Made by a program: the position numbers and the translations under genes. 64,000 bases of DNA from Heterostelium album PN500 (lineage: Eukaryota > Evosea > Eumycetozoa > Acytosteliales > Acytosteliaceae), in NCBI RefSeq assembly GCF_000004825.1, contig NW_008805065.1:1674001-1738000 (forward strand). The letters run 5' to 3'. A model generated the notes under the pieces. It saw only the letters and a list, made by a program, of their open reading frames with translations, made no database searches and had not been told where the DNA came from. This document shows positions 9,895-21,275 of the stretch, in pieces (within the stretch, counting starts at the first letter, position 1; each line of letters opens with the position of its first letter).

Positions 9895-11541
9895 TTAGTT
9901 TTTCAGGTGGCCAATTAAATTCTGGACTAACATGTTATCGATTAGTTGGTGTTTATCAAATCGTAGTAATGTCTTTAATATGGTCAGTTCATCGGAATAC
10001 TGTCTAATTAATCTTTTGAAATCCGATACGTTCAAGATGAACCACTCTAGAAGCTCTGCATTTCTGCAATAGATAACTCTCTTTAATGTTGTCTCTGGAA
10101 TACCGGTTACATAGTTGTTATCGAATAGCCATCTAATTATCTGGAGATTCTCATTTACTACTGCCATTTTAATGGTAACGGTGGTGTCGAATCTCTCTGT
10201 TCTATTGGCGACAAGGAATTTGATGACCTCGAGATCAGTTGCAAGATCCATTGCCAGATTCGAACATCCTTCCGTTCTATTCTCATGTAGATACTTTAAC
10301 ACGTGTAGATGATCGTTTCTCGATGCGTAGTCCATTGCATTCGTTGAGCATCCTTCACTCCTATTCTCATTCAACCACCGGACAACTTCGAAGTGGCCAA
10401 GTTCAGCTGCGCCATCCATTGCGTCACTGGAACATCCTTCACTCCTATTGAAGTGTAGATACTTTACCAAATCAAGGCAATTCAACTTGGCAGCCTGATC
10501 CATAGCTTTAGTCGTACACTTTGCCGATGTATTCTCTGTCAACCATCGGACGATTTCCAAGTTTGATTTACTAGTTGCCAGCTCTATTAGATCGTTTGAA
10601 TAGCTTAGATTTGGTATTCTCTGATGAATCCATTGCAGCATTTCAATGTTATTGTTGATGACCGCTTTATTCGGTGTAATACCATAGATATTAAACTTGT
10701 GATGGTCGAGAAGTTTCAAGATCTCCAAGTTGTTACTCTGGAATGCATGGTAAGCTGCGAAATCCGGTCGAGCTATTGAATGGTCTTCAATTAGATATCG
10801 AACAACATCGATATGACCACCAACGATTGCACCTCTATACATATTATCTCTACCAGTATCTTTCGGTCTATTAGTGAATAGCCATTCGATGATTCCGATA
10901 TTACCAACGGTTGCAGCTTTCTCATAGATCCTGGAAATGTTAACAGAGGTAGTTGTTGCAGTACTCTCTACTTGTGCCAGTGCCAGTCTCTCCGACAGCA
11001 GTTGTACCATCGACAAGCTATTGGACATCGGTGATTTGATGAATGCTTCTTGAGTATCTCCAAGTCGCGCCGGTATAATGTTCAATTCAAAGAGATACCG
11101 TACAATTTCGATTCGGCCGTTGGTGATGGCTGCCATGAGAATCGGTGTAACCGGATCACTGTAGTTGTCGTTGATTTGCGATTGATAAAACAACTCTAGT
11201 TTATTTGAGGTATCGAATCTATCCCAGAGGTACTTAAAGATATCGAACCTACCAACGACAGCAGCAGCTCTAAAGACATTGGCTTGGTCAAAGAATATTG
11301 CTTTCGAAGATTGCAACAACTCTAAATTCTGAGGAATACTCAATTCATTGTCGTAGAAATTCTTTAGTTGCTCGAAATAACCATAGTACACTAACAAACA
11401 AGGTTGCTTTAAAAGTTCATTCCACCTGTAAACCTTTACTAACGATACTAAACATTTCTGATGTATATCACTCACATATCTAAATATCAATCTATTTATA
11501 ATAATATTATTAAAAGTTATAGAAAATAGTGTTTTATTCAT
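9895..11541 (-). CDS. Ankyrin-like repeat protein, second tandem paralogue (548 aa)
   Basis: One intronless frame with the family header (MNKTLFSITFNNIIINRLIF, then RWNELLKQP). The central repeats carry NRSEGCSSDAMDGAAELGHF and NRTEGCSNLAMDLA, again at 28-residue spacing. It is 46 residues longer than the paralogue at 7215-8723, mainly through a longer insert near residues 85-130 and a longer C-terminal tail (FDKHQLIDNMLVQNLIGHLKN). Blocks align colinearly with the neighbours, so the cluster arose by tandem duplication. No catalytic motif is visible. Probable role: protein-binding scaffold. Confidence 0.85.
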   Translation of the reverse strand: MNKTLFSITFNNIIINRLIFRYVSDIHQKCLVSLVKVYRWNELLKQPCLLVYYGYFEQLKNFYDNELSIPQNLELLQSSKAIFFDQANVFRAAAVVGRFDIFKYLWDRFDTSNKLELFYQSQINDNYSDPVTPILMAAITNGRIEIVRYLFELNIIPARLGDTQEAFIKSPMSNSLSMVQLLSERLALAQVESTATTTSVNISRIYEKAATVGNIGIIEWLFTNRPKDTGRDNMYRGAIVGGHIDVVRYLIEDHSIARPDFAAYHAFQSNNLEILKLLDHHKFNIYGITPNKAVINNNIEMLQWIHQRIPNLSYSNDLIELATSKSNLEIVRWLTENTSAKCTTKAMDQAAKLNCLDLVKYLHFNRSEGCSSDAMDGAAELGHFEVVRWLNENRSEGCSTNAMDYASRNDHLHVLKYLHENRTEGCSNLAMDLATDLEVIKFLVANRTERFDTTVTIKMAVVNENLQIIRWLFDNNYVTGIPETTLKRVIYCRNAELLEWFILNVSDFKRLIRQYSDELTILKTLLRFDKHQLIDNMLVQNLIGHLKN

Positions 11542-11874
11542 ATTCTATTATAACAATATGAATAAAAGATTTTAAAAATAAAACAGATTCGAAAAAATTA
11601 CAAAAAAGCTTTGTGATAATGATGTAGATCTTTTTTTTAAATTTATTTAATGACAACAGTGGTCAAACATGATTCAAGAATGTTCTGATATATTTATCTA
11701 GCTATACCACATTTGAAAAACACCCATCGTCATTCTAGTTTAAGATTATTCAAAAATATAAGAAATTAAACAAAAGATATTGCAAAGGTCGGACTTTCAA
11801 GACCTTACTTTTTGTAATTACAAAAATAAAGAAACCATATGGTATTATATCAATTCTTTAAATTATTTACTATT
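11542..11874. other. Intergenic spacer between ankyrin-like paralogues
   Basis: A/T-rich DNA with no open frame. It must contain the promoter of the minus-strand gene at 9895-11541 and the 3' end of the next one. Nothing specific is recognised. Confidence 0.5.
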
Positions 11875-13302
11875 TTACTTAGTTTTCAATTCGATTGCGT
11901 TGTTAATAATATCTCTTAGCTGATCAAATTCCTTATGATCTAGTGTGATGTTCAATGCCTCTTGATACTCTTTGAGGTTATCAAGCGTTATCTCTGTAAA
12001 TATATTGTTAATCATCCATTCAACGATCAATGGGAAATTGTTTTTAACTGCTGATTTCATGATCTTATCGGTTCGACCTTTGGAACTATCGTAATTGATT
12101 CCGTTTGCGTTCATCCATAAAACCGTCTCTATATGACCGTTTTCCAATGCTAATTCCAATGGCATCTTACCACGTTCCGTTCGATTTAGATGCAAGAACT
12201 TAACTAATTCCAAATAACCAAAGGTTGCGGCATCATCGATTGCCTTTGATGAACAACCGGTTGTTAGGTTGTTATGTAGATACTGAACGATGTGTAGGTG
12301 ACCAGAGTGTGCAGCTAGATCCATAGCCTCTGAACTAGTAATGGATTCCGTTCTATTCTTATGAATCCATTGTAAAACCTCCAATCTTCCAGCACTTGCT
12401 GCTGAATTAACTGCATCGTTCGAGCATTTCAAAGTTGAACAATTACTATTTAGCCAATCCAGCATTGAGATGTTCCCATTGCTCGCGGCATGATCGAATG
12501 CTTTACTATTTTCTTCACCAAAATATCCACGACTGTGCAACAGTGTTAATATGTCGAAACGATTATGAGATGCCGCACAATCGAATAGATTTTCTCGTTC
12601 ATGTTGTATTCCAACATTTCGTTTCAATAGACCTTTGACAAACTTGTATTGTCCGTATTCAATGGCACGTGCATAGACACGAGCAAACTTCCGACCATCG
12701 AATCTCGTATTCGTCAGATAATCAAACATATCGATTCGACCGACTTGTGCAGAGTTTTCGTAGGCTCTAATGTTTAGGTTGATAACCTGCTCTTTGGGTG
12801 CGGGTTGAAATACCAATTCCGTGAGGTATTTGAGCAGTTCGAAATCGTTGGAGAGCGGTGCCCACGCCAGCGCCTCGTAGTAGTGAATCGCTCTCCAATG
12901 ATCGCTTGCACCAATTAGATAGTGAATGATAGCTGTTCGTCCGTGCATTGCAGCTACGTTTAGTATATAAAAGTTTGATTCGTCACAGATGATCGGTCTC
13001 AGTTTTTCATGCTCCATAAAAAAGATGATCGGTTCGATAGCACCGAATTGAACAGCATTCGAATAGGTCATAAAGAATTCCGATTGATAGATATCTTCAT
13101 CGTAGTTTGTTTTTCGCGCATAGAATTGTTTCAACTCTTCAAAGTATCCATTACCAGCCATAACATAGGGTGTCTCCAATAGATCTTCCCATCTAAAGCT
13201 ATCTCTATAATCTAATTTATTGATATGAACTACATTTTCAAATATTATTTGATTTAATACTTTATTATTTATAACTACTTTATTAAATATATCTTTATTC
13301 AT
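11875..13302 (-). CDS. Ankyrin-like repeat protein, third tandem paralogue (475 aa)
   Basis: One frame with the same header (MNKDIFNKVVINNKVLNQII, then FRWEDLLETPYVMAGNGYFEEL). It is more diverged: only some repeats keep the NRTE signature (HKNRTESITSSEAMDLAAHS, HLNRTERGKMP). The repeats use SGHLHIVQYLHN and FGYLELVKFLHL blocks. The C-terminal 50 residues (ITLDNLKEYQEALNITLDHK) are family-specific. Same orientation and spacing as its two neighbours, hence an older member of the tandem array. Function unknown beyond protein binding. Confidence 0.83.
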   Translation of the reverse strand: MNKDIFNKVVINNKVLNQIIFENVVHINKLDYRDSFRWEDLLETPYVMAGNGYFEELKQFYARKTNYDEDIYQSEFFMTYSNAVQFGAIEPIIFFMEHEKLRPIICDESNFYILNVAAMHGRTAIIHYLIGASDHWRAIHYYEALAWAPLSNDFELLKYLTELVFQPAPKEQVINLNIRAYENSAQVGRIDMFDYLTNTRFDGRKFARVYARAIEYGQYKFVKGLLKRNVGIQHERENLFDCAASHNRFDILTLLHSRGYFGEENSKAFDHAASNGNISMLDWLNSNCSTLKCSNDAVNSAASAGRLEVLQWIHKNRTESITSSEAMDLAAHSGHLHIVQYLHNNLTTGCSSKAIDDAATFGYLELVKFLHLNRTERGKMPLELALENGHIETVLWMNANGINYDSSKGRTDKIMKSAVKNNFPLIVEWMINNIFTEITLDNLKEYQEALNITLDHKEFDQLRDIINNAIELKTK

Positions 13303-13510
13303 CGATGTTGCAATCTTTGATCATAAGTGTGGTAATACAGTAATCGCAATGGTGTGTTAATTTTGGTTTTTTTTTTGTTTTTTTTCAAGTGAAATATCTT
13401 TATATCTTCACTACCATTTTTATATTTTTAATAACAGAACTATCATATAGTAATAACACCCAGAGTTGTAAAAAAAAAAAAAATAGATATAAATATTGTT
13501 ATATTTATAA

Positions 13511-14683
13511 ATGGAAGAAAAAAAACAAACTTATCTGAATGTACTTAGTAAAAATCCTAATGATACACGTGCATTGTTCAAACTTGCAATGACACTTACA
13601 CACGATTCCAATGGTCAACAATCAATCATTCTTCCATCAGGTGAATCAATGAAGAAGGAACAACTCTTATTAAAAGTCATCGATCTCGATCGAAACTATG
13701 CCCAAGCATATTCAAAGTTGGGTGTCATTCTTTCATATCAAAATCGTTCATCGATCATTCTTCCAACGGGTCAATCAATGACACAGCAGCAACTCTACTT
13801 GAAAGCAATAGAGTGTAATCCAATTTATGCCAAATCACACTATAATCTTGCAACTACACTTTCATATGGTGAATCAATCACACTTAATAACGGTCAATCA
13901 ATGACAGTTCTACAACTATATTTGAAATCAATTGAATTAGATCCAACCCATTCAGACTCATATAATAACCTTGCCAATAAACTTATAAGTGGTGAAACAA
14001 TCACACTTCCAAATGGTCAAATGATGTCAAAACAACAACTATATTTTAAATCAATAGAATGTGATCCAAACAATACCAATACATACAAAAATCTGGCATC
14101 TTTCATGGCAGTAGGCGAAACGGTCATACTTAATAATGGACAAACAATGACAAAACAACAAATATACTTGAAAACAATAGAATTAAAACCAAACGATCCA
14201 ATACCATATTATCTCCTTGCAAACCAATTAGGTAGAGATGAAACAATCACACTTCTCAATGGTAAATCAATGAATAATATTCAACTCTATCTAAAGTCAA
14301 TATCACTCGATCCATCATTCTATTACCCATACAATAATCTTGCAATTACTATTGGTCGGAATGAAACAATAACCATTCCATCTGGTGAATCATTGACAAA
14401 GAAACAACTATACCTCAAAGCGATCCAACTTGACCCAACAAAGTATTATTCATACTACAATCTGACATTGGATATGACATCAAAAGAAACAATTACACTC
14501 CACAATGGTGTGACAATGACAAAACAACAATTATTATTGGAAGCACTCACGTTTGAGACTACACAGATTTCGATTTACAAGGATATTGGATTAACTCTTT
14601 TAAACAACAAACAAACTATTACACTTCCAAATGGTGAACTGATGTCAAGAAGACAGCTCCTTCGTAGAGCAAGAAATTATTAG
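13511..14683 (+). CDS. TPR-like repeat protein with a 41-residue unit (390 aa)
   Basis: A single frame made almost wholly of tandem units. Each resembles a TPR (YNNLA..L helix, then QQLYLKAIELDP helix) but with a conserved insert between the two helices reading G-E-(S/T)-I-T-L-x-N-G-Q-S-M-T. Counting from DPTHSDSYNNLA to DPNNTNTYKNLA gives 41 residues against 34 for a standard TPR. About nine units are present. The protein ends with NGELMSRRQLLRRARNY, matching the end of the paralogue at 23319-24765. The insert, with its NG turn, could form a beta hairpin in the helical solenoid. No signal peptide or membrane segment. Likely protein-protein interaction; cellular role unknown. Confidence 0.85.
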   Translation: MEEKKQTYLNVLSKNPNDTRALFKLAMTLTHDSNGQQSIILPSGESMKKEQLLLKVIDLDRNYAQAYSKLGVILSYQNRSSIILPTGQSMTQQQLYLKAIECNPIYAKSHYNLATTLSYGESITLNNGQSMTVLQLYLKSIELDPTHSDSYNNLANKLISGETITLPNGQMMSKQQLYFKSIECDPNNTNTYKNLASFMAVGETVILNNGQTMTKQQIYLKTIELKPNDPIPYYLLANQLGRDETITLLNGKSMNNIQLYLKSISLDPSFYYPYNNLAITIGRNETITIPSGESLTKKQLYLKAIQLDPTKYYSYYNLTLDMTSKETITLHNGVTMTKQQLLLEALTFETTQISIYKDIGLTLLNNKQTITLPNGELMSRRQLLRRARNY

Positions 14684-14910
14684 ATTATCTTGTTAATTTT
14701 ATTATCTACCCAATAGACTTGATTTTTTTTTTATTTACAAAAAAAAAAAAAACAATTTTTAAAAAAACTAATAAAGAGAGAGATCAATTCATTGTGGAGG
14801 GAGATAGAGTTGGTGGAAGTTTGGATGAATGGAATATACAGATTGTTTTTATGGAATTGATGTTGTAGACTGCCAGATCAGAGTGATCTGCGAGAGTTGG
14901 AGCTCTTTCA
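14684..14910. other. Short convergent spacer
   Basis: Between the ends of the TPR-like gene (plus strand) and the Uma2-like gene (minus strand). Poly-A/T tracts near 14730-14765 fit two opposed polyadenylation regions. Confidence 0.5.
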
Positions 14911-16075
14911 TCATGGGAGCTCATCATTCGCAACTTGTTGGATTGAATGTAGGTCCACAACATAGAATAGTGGAAGAATGACACCTGGTGGCAAGGGAGC
15001 AGCCCCATTGAACAGTTCTACAGTTGGAATTTGGAGTTGGTAATGTGGTAGTCCCAGAGCATTACAAGGATTTTGCAGATTGAGAGGATTGGCGGGATTT
15101 GCAGGAACGGGAGGAGGGCCTACTGGAGGCATGACTCCTTCATAGCCATGGGGGGCGGCGTAACCAGGTGGAGATATTGCGTTGACTCTTGGGATTGTGT
15201 TGTTGGGATCCAAAAATGCTGTTCCACAAGAGATGATCCTGACTGGGTTTGCTGCCGCACCATTCTGATAGTATAAAACAAGCATTGCAAAGGTACCATT
15301 GTGTCTGCGATAGATCTTGATGCCAATAACGATTCTGATTGTGCTTGGTACTGCAACTACCGCAGAGACACCAGGTGCAGCGGGTATAGCAACAACACGA
15401 TCCATGAAATAGTCCATGCACTTTTGATGCAACACTGGAAGTGATTGTGACTTTGCTGTCTCGATGACCAATGTTGGATAGGGCCTTCCATGTCCATTTG
15501 CCGAATGGATGTTGGGGACATTGGGTCGAAGCGGTCGTAAAGATTGGTGTGGCTCGGCGCATGAATGACCAAGTTGTAGAATCAAGGTTGAGGAGCCTCC
15601 AACGGACAACAAATCTTGGTTTGGATGAAGTTGTTGATGAATACGAGAAATGACTTTGTTTGCACTATACTCATGCTCCATTGAAGGCACTTCATAGATC
15701 CATCCTCTTCCGTTTCTGAACCATATCCTCGACTTGAATTCCGATTGATCTCCGTCCTTTTGTCTTCTTGCAACAAAATCATCGAATTCGATTGGACCAA
15801 GATCAACACCTCCTTCTGGAACATATCCAAGCTATAAGATTGTTTGTTCATTAATGATCTATCTCGTAGTGTAAAACTACAACGTCAATCAACAAACATA
15901 CCTCTCTCATGCAATCGATCTTGTTTGACCATCCATTGATTCTATTGAAATCCACGACTGGATCAGTCGCTGAGTTCACAACAACAGTTGTGGTATGTAC
16001 TATGGTGGGGAGAGCTAGAGTCTGATGTGCAGTATTTGTTAACATAAACATAACAAGATTAATTGTGTTTTTCAA
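14911..16075 (-). CDS. Uma2-like (PD-(D/E)XK superfamily) protein
   Basis: Two exons (16075-15902 and 15831-14911), 364 residues. The second exon has the layout of Uma2-type restriction-endonuclease-fold proteins: an N-terminal D-F motif, a G-W-I-Y-E-V-P strand followed by S-A-N-K-V-I helix, then LRPNVPNI, the strand PYPTLVIETAKSQS with a helix LHQKCMDYF, and VIGIKIYRRHNGTFAMLVLYY. That order and the P-x-L-V-I-E-x-A-x-S-x-S core are what I know from large fungal (Glomeromycota) and bacterial Uma2 families. The C-terminal 120 residues are Pro/Asn-rich with NPANPLNLQNP. The acidic residue upstream of the ExA core is not obvious, so activity is doubtful. G/C content is higher than in neighbouring genes, which hints at transfer or a distinct history. 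It lies 1.9 kb from the Crinkler-type gene, in a divergent arrangement. Confidence 0.65.
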
Positions 16076-17969
16076 TTATAACCCAAGTGAATTATATTAA
16101 AATAAAAAAATATTAAAAAACAAATTCAATTAATTATAAAGAGTGTCAATTTTATATCTATATATATTTAAACCCATATTTTATTATTTGTTTATTTTTA
16201 TTCATTATCTTTTTAGTTCATTTTAACAAGAAATGTCAAGTTCTTTTGAATAGAGTAATACCCCTTCTAGCACTTTCTCGAATTAATTTGAAAAAAAAAC
16301 TAAAAAAAAATTGAATTTTGTTATCAATCAATCTCTTGAACACTTTCCATCACTCACAACAGCTTCAAATCTGTTAGCTATGTTTTTTTGTTGTTAACAT
16401 TCAGCACAATACTCTATATAATAACTGCACGTCCATCAATATCTTATGACTGTTGTGTCCTTAAACATCAGTATTGTTTCATCACATTCATTGTCACCAC
16501 ATACGCACATACCGATGCACCAATCATCATCGTCATTGTCTAGTTGTTATATACAACCGGATTGTTAGACATACACCTCCTCGTGGTACAATCTGGGCAA
16601 CTAGCACGACGATCATGTCGATGACTAGGCTAAGATATGTCAACTAAATCAAAAATGAACAGTACAAGCACAATTAATACAAATCATAGAAGAAATAGAA
16701 ATATACAAAGCACCAACACCACCATTACCAATCAGGAGGCAAGAACACCACTAGGTGAACAAGCTGGTAACAACAATGGAGGGGGTGCAAATACAAAGTT
16801 CATATGGAATGACGAGCTATTGCAAGAATTAGCGAGAATTAAACAACTAACCCAAACCAAGTACACCCAACAACTCTCCATACTTTAAATCCAACAACAC
16901 TATCACAATAGCAAATGCTGCACTTGTTTACGGTTGTTATAATATATACTTTAATGTCATCATTCTCATCATCAACACATTTACACCTCCTTCTCTTATT
17001 TAATCAAACAGTGGCTCAATAACAGGTAAACATTTCAATCCCAGTATTATCATGACCTGCCATGGTTGAAAAAAGAACTGCCATTGAAGAAGAGAAAGGA
17101 AGAGACTCCTGATGAATGGATTGACAAGTTGAACATGATTATTGATAATAAAGGAATTGATAGGTTTGTAATTGTTGGATTTGGAGGTGTATGCAATGTC
17201 ATTGAACATTTTGGAACCAAGAAAGGATGAGATTACAGGGATATACCAATGCAATGATATCAAACAGTGAGGTACATGAGATGCTAAAGATATTACGATT
17301 GAGACATATGAGAGTGAGATATCAAAGAATATAAGTATCTAATGGAGATTAGCAGGTGTTATGTTAACTACTGCCTATGCAATGCACTCTCTGAATAGTA
17401 GTATTGCCTTTACTAACGTTAGTAGTAATAAATGATTCCATAAAAGTAGTCCCAGGTATCCTCCAAGGTTTTACATACATTATGTAAATTTAATTTCAAT
17501 AAATGTGTTATATGTTATCTTGGAATCTTACTTTGGACAAGGAATCATCTTAACCACTACGATATGATAGAGGAGGATCATTACATCTTATTCAAACTAA
17601 AAAAAATGTTTCACAGAACAATTATCGGAAGGTAAATTAATTGACTTCATTTAAAAAAAATTCACAAGATCAAAATATATATCTTTTTTTTCTTGAATAC
17701 CCACCCCAAATATTTATGACTTGTTTATTTTGAGTTATTATTGATACTCTTCATTTCATTTTATTTCTATTCAGCTCACAACAATTACTATTTCTTCATC
17801 TTCAATACTCAAACTACATCATTATCACTTTCTATCACAACATATACTATCTTTTCATCTTTCATTGTTACTCATACACTCTCATCCTTATCAGTAGCTA
17901 TTTTATTTCTTTTGATTCATTCTCCTTCACTTTATCCATCTATATATATTATTCTTTGCTGCTTTCATA
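16076..17969. other. Intergenic region with decayed coding pieces
   Basis: An 83-codon frame at 16637-16888 (Asn/Thr-rich, then FIWNDELLQELARIKQ, which looks like a SANT/Myb-type helix) is not continued. Around 17050-17230 a short plus-strand stretch reads EWIDKLNMIIDNKGIDRFVI and stops; it is protein-like but unrecognised. The segment near 16500-16560 shares short blocks (cacataccgatg, gttatataca) with the intron of the next gene near 18890-18920, and the block ctccatactttaaa occurs at both 16877 and 18931. Above 17700 the DNA is C/T-rich and is the likely promoter or leader of the gene at 17970. Confidence 0.4.
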
Positions 17970-20900
17970 ATGTCGCAACAACAACACCCACTTTTCACTT
18001 GTTGGGTAGAGTTTAGTAACAAGAAAGACGAACTCACCTTCGAGAACACCGCCAACTATAATCGTCTCATCCCTGTCATCAGAGGTTCCAAACAACTCGC
18101 TGTAGGTGACGGTTCTATCGATTTGTTCTCTGATGCAGCCAAGACCATTCAACTTGATGTTGAGACTCCAGTCGATAGGAATCTTCAGCGAATCTATGTC
18201 GCTACCACTCAACCACAGCAAGGTAAGTTATTAACAATCAACACTTTCTCTGGACATATTCCACAACATCTACAATCACCATCATTGCACGCATATCTGA
18301 CATTATTTAAAGCGATTCATCATCATCAAAAACAATACCAACCAGAACTATATTATCCATCTCTTATCAATCATCACAGAGTAGAAAACAACAACAACAC
18401 CACACAAACCACTTAATATTTATCGTACTCAACCAAACATCTTTATATTTAGTTGTGATATATATAAAACAAAAGCAAACATCTTATCCTCTTAAATATC
18501 ACATTATTGTTACTAAATCTACTCATCAAATCGATCATACACAATAATCATTTGTTATTATCAAATAACCAACAACAACATTACTACAAACAAACAAACA
18601 AACAATCATCATCTTCATTTAGCCTTTGATACACAATTATCATTTGTTATTATCAAATCATACATTATAATATACATCATTGTCATTGTTATATATCATT
18701 TCAGATAAACTACACCTACAATTTTCCCTCGTGAGACTACACATATCAATTACACACCTCAATATCAACAAATATAGTCTCAGGTTAACAACCTTAAGGG
18801 TTGCTATAAATTGTATTACATCACCGCTTTGTTACATGATTGTTGCTATATGCAACCTACACTACATCAGTATTTTTTCTTCATCATCACATACCGATGA
18901 TCACCTTCATTGTCGATGTTATATACAAATCTCCATACTTTAAAGTATATAGGACAAACAAGTTGCATCTTGCTAATGTTGTATAGCTTTTAAATCACAA
19001 CTCCTATCATCATCACATTATCACTCCATTATCACCATCAATAGTATCACATCTTAATCATCATCTGAATCACCTAATCACTATCAACACCTTCCAACTA
19101 CATCAATCAAAGTATACTAATCACATTATATTATAGAGTTCAAAGTAGGACAAATTCTTTATAGAGAATACAATGATTACGATATCGAATTCGTAGAGAG
19201 AGATTCATTTTTCGACATAATTGTTTCAAACCTTTCAGAAGGATTCAAATATAGAGGTACGGTAGAAAAACAAGAGCAAGTTTTTTTCTTGATAGCAGGT
19301 GGATCTGGAACTGGTAAAAGTAGAGCGGCCTATGAATTATCACGTATACCAGAGGCCAAGCTCATTGGAATAGATCAAACTTTAAGAAGATCACTACAAT
19401 CAGCCATATATATCGAGATCAATTTCTTGAATGGTTCAAGTTATCACCCCCAGCTGGATAGTTTGTCTGCTGATATTCGCATTGGCATGCGTCTTGCAAT
19501 ATCATCTGGGATTTATGGTTGCAAAGTTATTGATCATCTAATCGCTTCTTCAAGCAGATTTACAATTAATCAAGTAATAGACGATTTAATTATATCTGTT
19601 CAACAAAATGGTAGCCCAATTACTCAATCCAATCCACTTACCATCATTTTACATTTGGACGAATTTCAACAATATATTAAATCATTACCACAATCTCACA
19701 ATAATGATAAAAGTGAGAGTTTTAAACTATTATTAGATGCCATTGGTGTAATAATGGTTAAAAGAAAAGATATTTTTTTAATACCAGTTTGCACCGGAAC
19801 ATCTTCAATCGATATAGTCAATTTAAAGTCGAATTACCAAAGGATATGTATTGGCTTCAACCCTCTAAGTCGTAGAGAGTCACTCGAACCATTTATTGAG
19901 CACTACAAACATCCAAACAGAGATAAAAAAGGATATCTTTCACAGATTCTGATCAAATATCATGGTTTGTTTGAAATTGGTCTTGGTGACACTGGATTCA
20001 TTCCTAGAGAAATCAGTTTTTATTTAAGATGTTGTAATAGTTATTTGTTCGAGTTTTCTAAAAGTTGCTATGATAAGATTAGCAGGTTAAGCATGTCATC
20101 CATTACCAATTTAAAAGTAGTGAAAAAAATTCTTTTATTGGCAATCACACAAACACCAGTATCATTATCAACTAAACTTGGTGAATTGGATGGCAATCAA
20201 ATTACAGTGAACCAAATAAGATTGTCCGGAAACTTATATTTGGAACAGATAGATACTGTTAGTACAGATTCTGAGGAATCTGCTCATGTTGACAACAAGA
20301 GAAAGAGCAAATTGTTTGACTTAACTCCACAAAAGTCTCAAAAGTCATATTCATCATCATTACCTTCAAGACTTTCCACTTCATCTACAGGTTCATCTAC
20401 AGATTCATCATCATCAACATCATCTGCCTCATCATCAGCTTCAGTCGAGGAAAGAGATGCTACTCAATACACCATATTTATTAGTTTCTATAACATGGTG
20501 GTTCTCAATTCATTACTGGTTGACAAGAGATTATTTCCTTCAGAATTACTATTTTTCCCATCTCCCACCAAATTCTGGACATGGAAGGATTTTGAAGAGT
20601 TGTTCCCAAGAATCTGTATTGCCAAAATCAATGCTCATGTTAAGCTTAAACATAACCTCACTATTCAATTATTATTAAAAGGTGTATATGGTATCGAGGA
20701 AATTACTAACGATATACTGACTTCCGTTCCAAAAAAGGTAATTAAATCTAATGAGAATTCAATTGATAATCGAACTCAATATTAATACTTTACAACAGGT
20801 TATATTTGATGAAGAAACAAACCCATTTAAAGCACCAAATTTTGAAGACACTGCCATTCATATTTGTAAAAGAAACACCGAGTCAGTTGACCACATCTTT

Positions 20901-21275
20901 AAATTAACAGGCAAGCAAGGTATAACCAGTATTTTTGTCCAATGCAAGTTCTCAGACAATGTTAATAATAAGAAGATATACCAGATATCCAATAGTGAAG
21001 TAATTAAACTTGCTGGTCATTTTTTCAGTAAGCTTGACGATTCTATATCCGCAAACACTGTTTATTTTCTGGTTACCAATCGTATTGTAGATAAATCAGT
21101 AATTGAAGATTTTCAAAAAAAGAAAGATAGAAAAAAATTCAAGATCAATCAATTCTTATTCGTTTTATCATATCACAACTTTAACACCTTCTTCACTCGT
21201 ACATTCGCACACAGAGGCTTGATTGACACCAATATTAATGATAAACAATTTAAGGATCATACTATAATAAATTAA
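17970..21275 (+). CDS. Crinkler-RHS-type protein: Ub-like header, P-loop NTPase, REase-like end
   Basis: Three exons: 17970-18222, 19137-20737 and 20799-21275, 776 residues; it looks whole. Residues 1-84 form a header (WVEFSNKKDELTF, VIRGSKQLAVGDGSIDLFSD) like the ubiquitin-like N-terminus of Crinkler proteins. Residues 86-480 are a STAND/AAA-like NTPase with Walker A GGSGTGKS (139-146) and Walker B ILHLDEFQQY (Asp/Glu near 259-260). A Ser-rich linker (about 486-522) precedes another helical segment, and 619-776 looks like a restriction-endonuclease fold: FED (Glu634), a following Asp near 649, and VQCKFSDN with the Q-x-K pair at 666-668. This three-part order is that of the CR effector family described in oomycetes, chytrids and free-living protists, where the end domain is thought to act on host or rival DNA. 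The first intron is 914 bp and C/A-rich, unusual here; the second is 61 bp. Target and trigger are unknown. Confidence 0.8.
18537..18658. repeat. 30-bp direct repeat inside the first intron of the Crinkler-type gene
   Basis: Positions 18537-18566 and 18629-18658 differ at one base (core atcatttgttattatcaaat) and start 92 bp apart. They lie in the unusually long, C-rich intron. Confidence 0.7.

Noticed and set aside
18223-18416. Continuation of the Crinkler header frame
   Set aside because: Runs past a GTAAGT donor into low-complexity His/Asn sequence; the downstream exon joins in phase instead.
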